A stretch of DNA of 59,343 nt from Mesorhizobium sp. (GCA_004020545.1 SAQE01000038.1:1-59343), one strand, 5' to 3'. Counted from the first letter of the stretch, positions 8,087 through 17,148 are shown. Notes: generated from the letters alone by a model not told the origin. Numbers and translations: made by a program.

Positions 8087-9727
8087 TCAGGACTCCAGCC
8101 AGACCTTCTCGAAATGCTGCTCGAGCGCCTGGTGCTGTTCGCAGCCCTGCACCCCCTTGCGATAGGTGCGGTAGACCGAGCGCCAGTAGGGCTGGATGAT
8201 GACGCCGGAATCGCGCAAATTCTGCTCGATCTTGGCCATGACCTCCTTGCGCGCCGCAGCGTCGGGCGTTGCCAGCGCCTTGTCGAGAAGCTCGTCGAAC
8301 TCCTTGTTCGAATAGGCGCTTTCGTTCCAGGCCGCGCCCGATTTATACGCGAGCGCCAGCACCTGGACGCCGAGCGGACGGCCGAGCCATTCGGTGCAGG
8401 AATAGGGGAACTTGCTCCAGTCGTTCCAGAAAGTCGCGGCCGGCAGCACGGTGCGCTTGATCTTGAGACCGGCCTCGCGGATCTGCGCGGCAATCGCATC
8501 GGCGGTGCTCTTCTGCCACTCGATATCGACCGAGATCAGCTCATATTCGTGGTCGGCCTTGCCGGCTTCGGAGAGCAGCTTCTTGGCCGCATCGACATCG
8601 CGCTTGGCAGGCCCGATATCGGCGAATTCCGGATGCATCGGGCCGACATGGTGGTTGTCGGCGGGCTTGCCCCTGCCGTCGAGGCCGAGCTTCAGCACCG
8701 CAGCATTGTCGACGGCAAGCTGCGCGGCGCGGCGCACCTTGACGTCGTCATAGGGCGCGTTGCCGACATTGAAGCGCGCGACGATGGTCGAGCCGGTGGC
8801 GATCTCCGAATTCTGCAGGCCCATCTGCTCGGTCTGCGACACGGCGTCCGAAGCGGTCTCGTGGTCGGTGTCGATCTCGCCGGATTCGAAGGCCGACAGC
8901 ATGGCGTTGGGGTCGGAGCCGTAGTCGACCCATTTGATGCCGTCGAGATAGAATTCGCCCTTCCACCACGGCTTGTCCTTGCGCTTCACTTCCGCGCCGG
9001 TCTCGGCATCCCAGCTCACCAACTCGCACGGGCCGGTCGTGATCGCCAGGGCCTTCTTCGGGTCGGCATCGCCCTCGTAGGAGCGGTGCATGATCAGCGC
9101 CGGATAGTCGGCCATGCCGGCGATCAGCGAGATGTCGGGCTTCGGCAGGTTGAGCTTGACGGTGTGGTCGTCGACCTTCTGGATACCGCCGTCGACCGCC
9201 TTCTTGGTATCGGCGTTGACCAGCGCGCCCATGCGGGCTGCAACCGAATTGCCGGCGACCGAGGCGTCGCACCAGCGGTTGAGGTTGTGGATCACGTCAT
9301 CGGCATTGAAAGTGTCGCCATTCGACCAGGTGATGCCCTTGCGCACATGAAGCGTGACCGTCTTGGCGTCGTCGCTGGTCTCCCAGCTTTCGAGCAGCCA
9401 CGGCTCGAAGCTGAAGTCGGTCTTCCAGCGCACCAGATATTCGTTGCAGTGGCGCGCGACGTTCGACATCTCGACGCCGTCGAAGGTGCGAGGGTCCTTG
9501 AAGCCTTTCACGTTCATTGCCACGCGGAGCACGCCGCCCTTTTTCGGCTCCTCGGCTCGGGCAGGTGAAGGGATAAGGCCGCCCAGCGCCAGGGCGCCGG
9601 CGGCGCTGACGCCGAGGCCTGCCATAAGCGCCAGATATTCGCGCCGGCTGATCGCGCCTTTCCTGAAATCGTCGGCGGTCAGCTTGGCCCGCGGGTGCAG
9701 TTTTCTGTCGGTCAGCATGAATTTCAT
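8087..9727 (-). CDS. Periplasmic peptide/oligosaccharide-type ABC transporter substrate-binding protein (SBP family 5)
   Basis: A 546-residue exported binding protein. The start is the ATG at 9727, which has an AGAGGGAA ribosome site; a start 63 bp further upstream is possible but lacks one. A twin-arginine signal is clear: SRREYL (27-32), a hydrophobic stretch to about 52 and an ARA cleavage site near 58. The mature part has family 5 features, for example [10 protein letters not shown] and the [18 protein letters not shown]-type C-terminus. Family members bind peptides, opines or oligosaccharides for ABC importers. No permease or ATPase gene lies on either side, so it is an orphan component here or serves a distant transporter. 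Confidence 0.88.
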   Translation of the reverse strand: MKFMLTDRKLHPRAKLTADDFRKGAISRREYLALMAGLGVSAAGALALGGLIPSPARAEEPKKGGVLRVAMNVKGFKDPRTFDGVEMSNVARHCNEYLVRWKTDFSFEPWLLESWETSDDAKTVTLHVRKGITWSNGDTFNADDVIHNLNRWCDASVAGNSVAARMGALVNADTKKAVDGGIQKVDDHTVKLNLPKPDISLIAGMADYPALIMHRSYEGDADPKKALAITTGPCELVSWDAETGAEVKRKDKPWWKGEFYLDGIKWVDYGSDPNAMLSAFESGEIDTDHETASDAVSQTEQMGLQNSEIATGSTIVARFNVGNAPYDDVKVRRAAQLAVDNAAVLKLGLDGRGKPADNHHVGPMHPEFADIGPAKRDVDAAKKLLSEAGKADHEYELISVDIEWQKSTADAIAAQIREAGLKIKRTVLPAATFWNDWSKFPYSCTEWLGRPLGVQVLALAYKSGAAWNESAYSNKEFDELLDKALATPDAAARKEVMAKIEQNLRDSGVIIQPYWRSVYRTYRKGVQGCEQHQALEQHFEKVWLES

Positions 9728-9948
9728 CGTCGTTCCCTCTGTTGTTGGTGCAAGTCGCCCGCGCAGCGGTTTTGGGGCAACGACATGCACGAAAACCCAG
9801 CGGACGCCCCCGAGTTCGCTGGGCGCGGGCGCGGATGCGACCGCTGGAGCGCCGTTGCCTGCTCAGCGATGATAGGTCTGCTTTCCGCAGTGAAATGTTT
9901 GGTTTTCCGCAGTTCTTGTGCGCTGTTCCGCAAGGCGCCGATACAGCT

Positions 9949-10120
9949 AATCTCCCCCTCGTGGGGGAGATGCCCGGCAGGGTAGAGGGGGCGCTGTCCC
10001 GCCGACGTCTCAGCCGATCGGAGCTGCCTTCACAGGAATTGGACGTTAGGAAGCCGAAAGGTCGCGATCCTTCGCGCCCCCCTCTGGCCTGCCGGCCATC
10101 TCCCCCACAAGGGGGGAGAT
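9949..10120. repeat. Inverted pair of GGGGGAG palindromes
   Basis: The left hairpin is ATCTCCCCC-TCGT-GGGGGAGAT (9950-9971) followed by TGCCCGGCAGGG; the right one is CTCCCCC-ACAA-GGGGGGAG at about 10100-10118, preceded by CTGCCGGCC. The two form an inverted pair around about 120 nt. The right half overlaps the 3' end of the alpha/beta hydrolase gene and encodes its last residues. It is the same family as the element at 63-215. Confidence 0.8.
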
Positions 10121-11089
10121 TAGCGCTTCGTCGCCGGTGCCCAGCCTGGCGATGTCGCCGATAATCCTTCGAAACGCCTCTGCCACCCTTGGCACCGTCG
10201 GTCGAGCTCGCAGAAAACTGTGCACCAACCGCGGCTCCTCGCGCCACAAGGCGCGGCCTCCGGCGGCAACGATGCGGTCGCGATAGGCCTCGCCATCGGA
10301 GGTGAGCGGATCGCATTCGGCGGTGACGATGACCGTCGGCGGCAGACCGGAGAAATCACGATCCCTGAGCGGCGAGAAGGTCGGGTCGTCGGCCGATTGC
10401 CTCGGCGCCGAGCGGATGCGGCGGTAGAAATCGATGTCGGCGACGGTCAGCAACGGCGCTTCGGCGTGCTCGATATAGGAGCGGCCGGCCTCGTCCCCAC
10501 CAAGGCTGGGATAGATTAGCATCTGGCCGATGGCATGCCTCGGGTGGTGGCGCGTCGCATGCACCACAGCCGCGGCGAGATTGCCGCCGGCGCTTTCGCC
10601 GCAGAGCACGATCGGCATCGCGCTCGTCGCCGCGACCCATTCGAACACGGTAAAAGCATCGTCGAAGGAAGCGGGATGCAGGTTCTCCGGCGCCAGCCGG
10701 TAGTCGGCCGAGACCACTTCGAAGCCCGTGCCGGCGCAGATCTCGGCGCAGATGTCGTCATGGCTGTCGAGGTCGCCGAGTACGAAGCCGCCGCCGTGAT
10801 AGTAGACGACAACCGCCGCTGCCGCCTTGTCCGCCATGCGGTAGCGCCGGACCGGGATCGCATGCGCCGCCGTGGCGACGAGGCCGTCGCTGGTCGTCAC
10901 GCCTTCGGGACGGCCCTGGTGGAACGCCACGCACATCCGGTTGTAGACCGCGCGCTGCTCGGCGATCGGCGCGGCCACGATCTCCGGCGGGTACCAAGAA
11001 TTGACCCTGTCGATGTAATCCCAAAGCTCCGGATCGAGCAGGGCGGCATATTTGCCGCGCCTTGCCGGATCGGCTGGGTCGCAGGTCAT
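10046..11089 (-). CDS. Alpha/beta hydrolase (HSL/acetyl-esterase type) with repeat-encoded C-terminus
   Basis: A 347-residue esterase-like hydrolase. The oxyanion-hole HGGG is at 98-101, the nucleophile Ser166 in GESAGG (164-169), the acid Asp260 and the base His290 (RLVHSF), all in family order. The substrate is unknown; small acyl esters are usual. The fold should end near residue 318. Residues about 324-347 (ISPLVGEMAGRPEGG and onward) are translated from the intergenic palindromic repeat, so the native stop was lost or the repeat inserted into the 3' end. The gene starts 5 bp after the isochorismatase-like gene and is probably co-transcribed with it. Confidence 0.88.
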   Translation of the reverse strand: MTCDPADPARRGKYAALLDPELWDYIDRVNSWYPPEIVAAPIAEQRAVYNRMCVAFHQGRPEGVTTSDGLVATAAHAIPVRRYRMADKAAAAVVVYYHGGGFVLGDLDSHDDICAEICAGTGFEVVSADYRLAPENLHPASFDDAFTVFEWVAATSAMPIVLCGESAGGNLAAAVVHATRHHPRHAIGQMLIYPSLGGDEAGRSYIEHAEAPLLTVADIDFYRRIRSAPRQSADDPTFSPLRDRDFSGLPPTVIVTAECDPLTSDGEAYRDRIVAAGGRALWREEPRLVHSFLRARPTVPRVAEAFRRIIGDIARLGTGDEALISPLVGEMAGRPEGGAKDRDLSAS

Positions 11090-11094
11090 CGCCG

Positions 11095-11772
11095 TCAGAG
11101 CTCGGCGTAGAGCTGTGCGGCGTTCTCGAAGGTGAAGCGCAGCGGCACCGAGCCTTCGACCTGCCAGACATTGACCGTGTCACCGGCCATCAGCCGGCAG
11201 GCGTCAAGCGTGTTGGTGACGGCGCCGCCATAGAGCCGGTTGGCGAGGTTGAGGATCCCGGTCTGATGCATGGCGGCACTCGCGCTGCCGCAGGCATCCT
11301 TGACCAGCAGCACGCGAAACCCGCGCGCCACCGCATCCTTCACCGTGGCATCGATGCAGGCTTCGGTCCACACGCCGGCGACGACCAGCCATTCGATGCC
11401 GGAGGCCTTGAGCTTGTCGCCAAAATCGTTCTTGCCGAAGGCGCTCGCTTCCTGCTTGACCAGCAAGGCTTCGCCGTCTTGTGGCGCTACTTCACGGCAG
11501 ATCGCTGTCAGCGGATCGTCCTTGTCGGAGAAAGCCGACTTGCCGCTCTCGTCAACGGGATGAAACGGCCGCGCCTCGGCGAGGTCAACGATATAGGCAC
11601 AGTGGTGGAGCGGCACGAAGTTGCGCCGCGCCGCCTCCTGCAGGCGCTGGACGTTGGTCAGGATCTCGGCAAACCCCTCGACCAGATAGCGCTTGTCCTT
11701 GCGATGCTCCTCCTGGAGATCGATGAACACCGCGGCCACGGTACCGCGCCGGATGGAAATGGGCGTTTTCAT
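11095..11772 (-). CDS. Isochorismatase-like cysteine hydrolase
   Basis: A 225-residue protein of the isochorismatase/nicotinamidase superfamily. The catalytic triad is visible as Asp19 (FIDLQ), Lys106 (LLVKQEASAF) and Cys139 (GVWTEACIDAT). Such enzymes hydrolyse amides or ureido compounds; the exact substrate cannot be derived. It is the first gene of a two-gene operon with the esterase-like hydrolase (5-bp gap). Together they suggest breakdown of a small amide/ester compound (inference). Upstream lies a repeat-filled gap rather than a recognisable regulator. Confidence 0.88.
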   Translation of the reverse strand: MKTPISIRRGTVAAVFIDLQEEHRKDKRYLVEGFAEILTNVQRLQEAARRNFVPLHHCAYIVDLAEARPFHPVDESGKSAFSDKDDPLTAICREVAPQDGEALLVKQEASAFGKNDFGDKLKASGIEWLVVAGVWTEACIDATVKDAVARGFRVLLVKDACGSASAAMHQTGILNLANRLYGGAVTNTLDACRLMAGDTVNVWQVEGSVPLRFTFENAAQLYAEL

Positions 11773-11832
11773 GCGACTGCTCTCGAAGGGGTGCCGCAGG
11801 GTGCGGTAATCTGCGGCAGCCTATCAGCTTCG

Positions 11833-12013
11833 TCATTCCAGGGCGAAGCAGCCGCGAAGCGGCATCGCGAAGACCCTGGAATCCATGCCGTTACCTTGGT
11901 CGGGGAGTGCGACCTAACAGAATTCTGCACCGTTGCAATGCTCCGACGTCGCGGCATGGATCCTAGGGTCTGCGCCGCGTCGCTGCGCTCCTTGCTCCGC
12001 CCTAGGATGACGA
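11833..12013. repeat. Inverted pair of CCAGGG / CCTAGGG hairpin elements
   Basis: Element A has arms ATTCCAGGG (11835-11843) and CCCTGGAAT (11874-11882) followed by CCATGCCG. Element B runs the other way: CGGCATGGATCCTAGGG from 11952 and CCCTAGGAT at about 12000-12008. The inner stems also pair (GCCGCGAAGCGGC; GCGCCGCG). The ATCCATGCCG/CGGCATGGAT motif is shared, so A and B are inverted copies of one rhizobial-type repeat. They fill the gap between the isochorismatase-like gene and the M24 gene, which otherwise holds no gene. Confidence 0.75.
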
Positions 12014-12082
12014 CCGCGTATCTGCCGTGGCCAATCCCAAGACTTCGCGATGGTGCACTGAGGCCGGTAGCGGACGCCAGCA

Positions 12083-13387
12083 TCAAATCTGCGGCTCCAG
12101 GAATTCATCCTCATACGGGAATCGCGAGAGCAGTTCGGTGCCGGTCTCGGTGATCAGGATCTCGTCCTCGAGCTTGACGCCCTCGCGGCCGCCTTTCTCG
12201 CCGATATAGCTTTCGACGCTGACCACCATACCGGGCACGATGATGCCGTCTCGGCCATAGGTCTCGTAGTCCATCGCGTGCGCGATGAAAGGCGTTTCGC
12301 CATGCATGCCGACGCCGTGCATGACCGAGGTGTAGCGCTGGTCGACGAAGCGATCCGGGATCTTCCACGCCTTCTCGGCGATCTCGCGGAAGGCCATGCC
12401 GGGCTTCACGATCCCGATGTTGTGCTGCACCTGATCGTGCGCCATGCGGTAGAGCGACTTCTGGTAGGGCGTCGGCCTGCCCGGACCGCAGCGGAAGGTG
12501 CGCGAGAAGTCGGAATAATAGCCGTAGCAGCCGATCGTGTCGGTATCGAGCGCGACGAGTTCGCCCGGCCTGATCTTGCGGCCGCTGGCTTCATTGAACC
12601 ACGGATTGGTGCGCTGTCCCGAGGTCAGCAGCCGCGTCTCGATGAACTCGCCGCCCTGGCGGATCACCTCGTGATACATGATGGCGAACAGCTCGTTCTC
12701 GGAGACGCCGGGCTTGATCGCCTCGCGCACGGCCGCCACCGCGGCTTCAGCGCCCGCCATCGAGGCCTGCAGGCATTTCACTTCCTCCGGCGTCTTAACC
12801 GCGCGCACCGCCAGGATCTCGCCCTGGCAGTCCTTGACTTCGCAGCCGCGCTTTTCCAGGGCCAGCGCCTGCAGATGGCTGCAACGGTCGAGCCCGAGCT
12901 TCATCGAGCCGCCGCCATGCTTCTTCAACAGCTCGGTGATCTCGTCGGCGAACGGCCCGGCGGTCTCGTCGTCGCGGCCCGAGACGGAGGACCACACCAG
13001 CTTCGACGGCCGCGCCTCGTCGATCGTGTCGAGCACCATCGAGACATGGTAGCTCTGCGGATATTCGAACAGCACGACCGGCCCTTCGGTCGGGATGAAG
13101 AAGTAGCGGGTCGAGTTGCGCAGGAAATAACCGAACATGTTGCGCGAGCCGGTCGCGTAGCGCTGGTTGTAGGGATCGAACAGCACGACGCCGCCATAGC
13201 CCGCCTCGCGCATCCATGCGCGCAACTTGGTAAGCCTCCCCTTACGGAGCGCGTCCGCATCGATGAAGGACGGCTCGGTGTCGGAAAGCCACATGCCGCC
13301 GGCGGGATCGGCCGCGGCCGGATGGCGCATGCGGTCCTTGAAGTCCACATCCTCGGTGCTGTCGGGGTCGAAAACGACGATGCTCAT
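12083..13387 (-). CDS. M24 metallopeptidase-fold protein of the DddP (DMSP lyase) type
   Basis: Starting at the ATG at 13387 the protein has 434 residues, close to DddP. The block GGEFIETRLLTSGQRTNPWF (245-264) and the SVMHGVG block are DddP-like rather than PepP/PepQ-like. All six metal ligands are present: Asp281, Asp283, Asp293, His357, Glu392 and Glu407, each exactly 14 residues before the ligands I recall for Ruegeria lacuscaerulensis DddP (295/297/307/371/406/421). Tyr352 also matches Tyr366. However, the position of the proposed catalytic base Asp377 is Gly363 (GMHGE). So it may be a DddP-related enzyme with another substrate rather than a DMSP lyase. The open frame extends 71 codons upstream without family resemblance. 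Confidence 0.8.
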   Translation of the reverse strand: MSIVVFDPDSTEDVDFKDRMRHPAAADPAGGMWLSDTEPSFIDADALRKGRLTKLRAWMREAGYGGVVLFDPYNQRYATGSRNMFGYFLRNSTRYFFIPTEGPVVLFEYPQSYHVSMVLDTIDEARPSKLVWSSVSGRDDETAGPFADEITELLKKHGGGSMKLGLDRCSHLQALALEKRGCEVKDCQGEILAVRAVKTPEEVKCLQASMAGAEAAVAAVREAIKPGVSENELFAIMYHEVIRQGGEFIETRLLTSGQRTNPWFNEASGRKIRPGELVALDTDTIGCYGYYSDFSRTFRCGPGRPTPYQKSLYRMAHDQVQHNIGIVKPGMAFREIAEKAWKIPDRFVDQRYTSVMHGVGMHGETPFIAHAMDYETYGRDGIIVPGMVVSVESYIGEKGGREGVKLEDEILITETGTELLSRFPYEDEFLEPQI

Positions 13388-13530
13388 GGCGGTACCTGGC
13401 CTTTGGTAGATTGCAAGGCCGGACTTTTGCGCAGGACAGGCAAACGCATCGCGCGGAAAACCGCATTTATTGTGCGAGATACCGCGACTACCCAAGCTAG
13501 GAAAGAGCTGGGCCTTTCGCAGGACAGGGA

Positions 13531-13761
13531 TCAATCGCCCAATTTGCGTTTCGCTAATTCCACTTGATAGGCGCTTTGCGGATGCCGTCTGCGTCGCCAT
13601 GCGTTAAGTAATATGAGAAGCATAAAGTACCCGATTGTTGCGAGCAGGCCCCGTAGGATCCCAAGGTTGATCGACACAAAGACAAGTAAGATTCCAACCA
13701 CCGCCACGGCGTAATATAAGACCGAGGCCCAAACATATCTCTCCATTTGGGAGCTACTCAT
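13531..13761 (-). CDS. Small membrane protein of 76 residues, unknown
   Basis: The ATG at 13761 has a GAAGGC ribosome site and follows the stop of the GlxA-type regulator by a single base, so it is very likely in that operon. The protein has two hydrophobic helices (about 12-30 and 34-52), an RRRR stop-transfer cluster (56-60) and a charged tail ending AKRKLGD. The topology predicts both ends in the cytoplasm. I do not recognise a family. Confidence 0.6.
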   Translation of the reverse strand: MSSSQMERYVWASVLYYAVAVVGILLVFVSINLGILRGLLATIGYFMLLILLNAWRRRRHPQSAYQVELAKRKLGD

Positions 13762-13762
13762 A

Positions 13763-14737
13763 TCAATGCCTTCTCGCCAGTTTCGGCGCGTGCCCATGCT
13801 CCTCGCGAAAAGCCCGGGCAAAACTCGACATCGAAGCAAACCCGCAAGCTAAGGCCACGTCGCGCACCATCAGCGTCGAGTGTGCCAAGAGATCGGCGGC
13901 GCGCTTCAGCCGCAGCCGCCGATAGTAGCCGTTGGGCGAAATATCCAACTCGGCGCGGAAATTGCGCTCGAGCTTGTCGGACGACACGCCCAGACGCTCC
14001 GCAAGGTCGGCCATGCCGAGCCGCTCCTCCACCGCATCCTCCATGATGGCAATCGCCGACAGCACAAGCTCGTTCTGCACCCCGGTGCGCAGCCTGAGCG
14101 GCATCAGCTTGCGGTCGACGCTGGAGCGTAAGGGGGAGTGCACGAACCATTCGGCGACACCCGCCGCGAGCTCGGCGCCGTAATCGCGCGTGATGATCTC
14201 CAGCATCATGTCGAGGCTGCCGACGCCGCCGGCCGAGGTGAAGCGCTTGCGGTCGATGACGAAGAGGTCGCGCCTGAGCTCGATGTCCGGGAAAGCCTCT
14301 GTGAAGGCGGCCTGACTGGTCCAGTGCAAAGTGCATGCATGGCCGTCGAGCAGGCCCGCGCGAGCCAAAAAGAAGGCGGCATCGGCCACGGCCCCGATAT
14401 GCGCACCGCCGCGCAGGCTTTTCCTGATCCAGCTCATCGCCTCGTCGGCCACGACATGGTCGGCATCGCCGCCGGAACAGACGACGATGCGGTCGACCTT
14501 CGGCGCGGCCGCCGCGCAAAACCCCGGCTGGATGACGACGCCGTTGGAGGCCTCGATCGTGCCTTCATTGGCGCCGACGATCATCCAGCGGTAGCATTCG
14601 CGTTTTGCCAGGATGTTGACGGCGCGCAGCGGCTCGATGACGGAAGAAAACGCCATCATCGGAAAGCCGGGAAAGACCAGCACCGCGAAGGTGAGGGGCG
14701 CTTCGCTCGTTTGTTTTGCCTGGCCTCGCGCAGTCAT
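13763..14737 (-). CDS. GlxA-type transcriptional regulator (DJ-1/PfpI-like domain plus AraC HTH)
   Basis: A 324-residue protein. The N-terminal half (about 15-190) is a DJ-1/PfpI-like domain: LVFPGFPMMAFSS at the first strand and GAVADAAFFLARAGLLDG at the elbow. The usual Cys at the elbow is replaced by Ala, so it senses ligand rather than catalyses. The C-terminal part (about 225-320) is an AraC-type double HTH (DLAERLGVSSDKLERNF; CGFASMSSFARAFREEHG). In rhizobia such regulators control glycine-betaine, carnitine or arginine catabolism; the target here is unknown. Its start overlaps the Nudix gene stop (ATGA), and a 76-residue membrane protein follows directly. Confidence 0.9.
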   Translation of the reverse strand: MTARGQAKQTSEAPLTFAVLVFPGFPMMAFSSVIEPLRAVNILAKRECYRWMIVGANEGTIEASNGVVIQPGFCAAAAPKVDRIVVCSGGDADHVVADEAMSWIRKSLRGGAHIGAVADAAFFLARAGLLDGHACTLHWTSQAAFTEAFPDIELRRDLFVIDRKRFTSAGGVGSLDMMLEIITRDYGAELAAGVAEWFVHSPLRSSVDRKLMPLRLRTGVQNELVLSAIAIMEDAVEERLGMADLAERLGVSSDKLERNFRAELDISPNGYYRRLRLKRAADLLAHSTLMVRDVALACGFASMSSFARAFREEHGHAPKLARRH

Positions 14738-15162
14738 GGCCGGCGGCCGTAGCGCGGCAGCACGATGTCGGCCGTGAGCGGTGCAAGCTCCATGCCGCTC
14801 GCCAGCTCGGGGTGCAGCCAGATCATCTCCTCGATCTCCGCCGCCGGGGTCGGCTCGCCGGCGATCGACAATTCGAAAAGCTCGGCCTCGACATGCGCAT
14901 CCGGCTCGTTGGCGGCGGGTGCCGAGAAAGACCCGAGATGCGCGGCCTCGGCCGGATCGACGACGATGCCCAATTCCTCCCGCAATTCGCGCGCAAGGGC
15001 GGCGGCTGGCGCCTCGCCCGGCTCGATCTTGCCGCCGGCCTGCATGAAGGTGCTTGTGCCGCGCTTGCGCACCAGAAGCAGCTTGCCGCTGTCATCCCGG
15101 ATCACGGCGGCGGCGATCCGGATCGTTCTGGCCTCGACGGTCTTGGCATGGCTGGAAGTCAC
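14734..15162 (-). CDS. Nudix hydrolase
   Basis: A 142-residue protein with a complete Nudix box, GKIEPGE, seven residues, then RELREELGI, fitting GX5EX7REUXEEXGU. It hydrolyses a nucleoside diphosphate linked to another moiety; the substrate is not evident. It is the first gene of a short operon with the GlxA-type regulator (4-bp overlap) and is divergent from the fRMsr gene across a 91-bp gap. The N-terminal strand and C-terminal sequence are of typical length for a single-domain Nudix protein. Confidence 0.9.
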   Translation of the reverse strand: MTSSHAKTVEARTIRIAAAVIRDDSGKLLLVRKRGTSTFMQAGGKIEPGEAPAAALARELREELGIVVDPAEAAHLGSFSAPAANEPDAHVEAELFELSIAGEPTPAAEIEEMIWLHPELASGMELAPLTADIVLPRYGRRP

Positions 15163-15253
15163 GATAGGCTGTTTCCCGGCGGCGGCTTTGGTGGCAGAGA
15201 GAGCGGGACTGTAGCGGGCGCGTCAACGCCCTTGCAACGGAGAAACGACCAGG

Positions 15254-15751
15254 ATGTTTGCGACAACCGCCATCGACACGAGCAACAAGCCGGCCTTCTA
15301 CAATGAGTTGGCCACGCAATTGAAAGCGCTGCTGGAAGGCGAGCGCGACTCGATCGCCAATGCCGCCAACACCTCGGCGCTGATCTACCAGATGGTGCCC
15401 GACTTGAACTGGGCGGGTTTCTATTTCTTGCAGTCAGACGAAGAGCTGGTACTCGGACCCTTCCAGGGCAAGCCCGCCTGTGTGCGCATCGCTGTCGGCA
15501 AGGGCGTCTGCGGCACCGCCATCGATCTCGGCATGTCGATGCTGATCAAGGACGTGAACGACTTCCCCGGCCACATCGCCTGCGATGCCGACTCGCGCTC
15601 CGAACTGGTCGTGCTTTTGCGCGATGCGGACGGCGTGTTCGGCGTGCTCGACCTCGACAGCCCGCTGCCCGGCCGCTTCGACAAGGAAGACCAGGCCGGC
15701 ATCGAGAAGCTGGCCGCGATCTATGTCGCCGCCAGCTCGTTTGAGGATTAG
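15254..15751 (+). CDS. GAF-domain free methionine-(R)-sulfoxide reductase
   Basis: A 165-residue single GAF-domain protein. Cys76, Cys86 and Cys110 have the spacing (10 and 24) of the catalytic cysteines I recall for E. coli fRMsr (84, 94, 118). The conserved [15 protein letters not shown] and GVCGTA blocks are present. The enzyme reduces free methionine-R-sulfoxide with thioredoxin in the cytosol, an oxidative-stress function. Its last 4 bp overlap the convergent YeiH-type gene. Confidence 0.92.
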   Translation: MFATTAIDTSNKPAFYNELATQLKALLEGERDSIANAANTSALIYQMVPDLNWAGFYFLQSDEELVLGPFQGKPACVRIAVGKGVCGTAIDLGMSMLIKDVNDFPGHIACDADSRSELVVLLRDADGVFGVLDLDSPLPGRFDKEDQAGIEKLAAIYVAASSFED

Positions 15752-16845
15752 ACGAGTTTCACCAGCGTCAGGCTGAAGCCTGCGATGAAGATGAAGGCCG
15801 AGAAGGCCAGCATCAGCGGCCGCAGGCCGCGCGAGCGCAGTTCCGAGATGTCGGCTTGCAGGCCCATGGCGGCGAGCCCCATGGTCAGCATGACCTGCGC
15901 GGCCAAAGCGATCGCCGAGTGGATCTGCCCCGGCACCGCGACCAGGCTGTTCAGTGCCACGACCGCGACGAAGGCCACGACGAACCAGGGCATTGGCGGC
16001 TTCGCGGTTGAGGCATCGGCGCTGCCGCGGCGCGCCATCAGGCCGAGCGCGAGCACCATCGGCGCCAGCATGGCGACGCGCGTCAGCTTGGCGACGGTCG
16101 CCGTCTCGCCAGCGAGCGTACCGTTCTGGAAGCCGGCGCCGATCACCTGCGCCACCTCGTGGATCGAAGCGCCGGCCCACAGCCCGAAAGCGTGCTGGTC
16201 GAGGCCGAACAGCGGCGCCAGCAGCGGGAAGCCGAGCATGGCGGCGGTGCCGAACAGCGTGATGGCGGCAACCGCATAGGTGACGTCCTCGTCGCGCGCA
16301 TCGGTGACGATATTCGTGGCGGCGATGGCCGAAGCGCCGCAGATCGAGGTGCCGGCCGCGATCAGTTGCGCCAGCTTGGCGTCGACGCCGATCAGGCGAC
16401 CGAGCCTGACAGTGAAGAGGAAGGTGGCGCCAAGTGTGGCGGCGACGATGCCGACCCCGCCAAGGCCGATGCCCACCACCTGGCCAAGCGTGAGCTGGAA
16501 GCCGAGCAGCACAATGGCGAAGCGCAGCAGCCGGCGCTGCGAGAAAGCGATGCCGGGCTTGGCATGAGCGGGTGTGCCGAGCACGTTGGAATAGACCATG
16601 CCGGCGACGACGGCGAGGATCATCGGACTGAACAGCGTGAGGCCGGAGAGATTGCGCGCCGAATAGGCGACGCTGGTGATCATCGCCACCAGCACGATTC
16701 CCGGCACGATACCCGCCCAGATCGAGGCGAGGGCGGGACTTCCGGAATTGGCTGAACTCAGGCCGTTTGGAAGATCGTTCGCAGTGGCGGTCGGGAAAGG
16801 CAATCGAATTCTCCGGGTAACCTCACCCGGGAAATGCCATTCCAC
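15748..16845 (-). CDS. YeiH-type putative sulfate exporter family membrane protein
   Basis: A polytopic protein of about 365 residues with nine to ten hydrophobic segments. Family-like blocks include [17 protein letters not shown]-type N-terminus, [18 protein letters not shown] (a conserved re-entrant-like motif) and [14 protein letters not shown]. YeiH/YadS-like proteins are predicted exporters of sulfonates or sulfate. The start is unsure: the frame is open to 17007, but the GTG at 16845 gives the usual length. The 3' end overlaps the fRMsr gene by 4 bp on the opposite strand. Confidence 0.82.
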   Translation of the reverse strand: MEWHFPGEVTRRIRLPFPTATANDLPNGLSSANSGSPALASIWAGIVPGIVLVAMITSVAYSARNLSGLTLFSPMILAVVAGMVYSNVLGTPAHAKPGIAFSQRRLLRFAIVLLGFQLTLGQVVGIGLGGVGIVAATLGATFLFTVRLGRLIGVDAKLAQLIAAGTSICGASAIAATNIVTDARDEDVTYAVAAITLFGTAAMLGFPLLAPLFGLDQHAFGLWAGASIHEVAQVIGAGFQNGTLAGETATVAKLTRVAMLAPMVLALGLMARRGSADASTAKPPMPWFVVAFVAVVALNSLVAVPGQIHSAIALAAQVMLTMGLAAMGLQADISELRSRGLRPLMLAFSAFIFIAGFSLTLVKLV

Positions 16846-16860
16846 AAACAATCTTTCCAA

Positions 16861-16871
16861 CGAATTATTCG
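16861..16871. promoter_or_regulatory. Possible operator palindrome upstream of the YeiH-type gene
   Basis: CGAATTATTCG is a perfect 11-bp palindrome about 16 bp upstream of the chosen GTG start, in an A/T-rich stretch that contrasts with its surroundings. YeiH-type genes are often controlled by LysR regulators; none is adjacent here. Weak evidence. Confidence 0.3.
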
Positions 16872-17040
16872 AGTTATAATGATCGATTTTTCCGAACGAT
16901 GAGAACCTGTGCGGTCGGTTTGCCGAGTAGGGTTGAATACAACTGTGTTGTCGATGGCCGGCGGGCGGCTTGACAGTGTCCCGGCTCCTCGTCCACCTTC
17001 GCGTCATGATCGCCTTTCATGCAAACTCGCAGCGACGCCG

Positions 17041-17148
17041 CCTTTCACAGGAGCGGCAAGCTGATTGCTTGAAGACAAAGGCCGGCTAGCAAGCAACCCG
17101 GTTCGTCCATCCCAGCCCCGCCCATCGAAACGATCGGCGGGTTTTTTT
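17041..17148 (+). ncRNA. Possible small RNA or leader ending in a strong terminator
   Basis: A stem TTGCTTG (17065-17071) / CAAGCAA (17090-17096) with GCCGGC in the loop is followed by a textbook Rho-independent terminator at 17117-17148. No open frame of note lies upstream on the plus strand. A consensus-like -35 box (CTTGACA, 16969-16975) lies about 70 bp upstream of this stretch, but the -10 is unclear. It could be an Hfq-type sRNA or an attenuating leader of the GNAT gene at 17166. I could not match it to a known riboswitch. Confidence 0.4.
17117..17148 (+). terminator. Rho-independent terminator
   Basis: The stem CCCGCC-c-ATCG closes on a loop AAA and pairs with CGAT-c-GGCGGG, one internal mismatch, followed by seven T. 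It sits 18 bp before the GNAT start codon, so it ends an upstream transcript or attenuates the GNAT gene. Confidence 0.8.

Noticed and set aside
17041-17148. Possible known riboswitch (SAM-II or similar) before the GNAT gene
   Set aside because: I compared it by eye with the SAM-II and S-box cores and found no convincing match; kept only as an unclassified RNA candidate.
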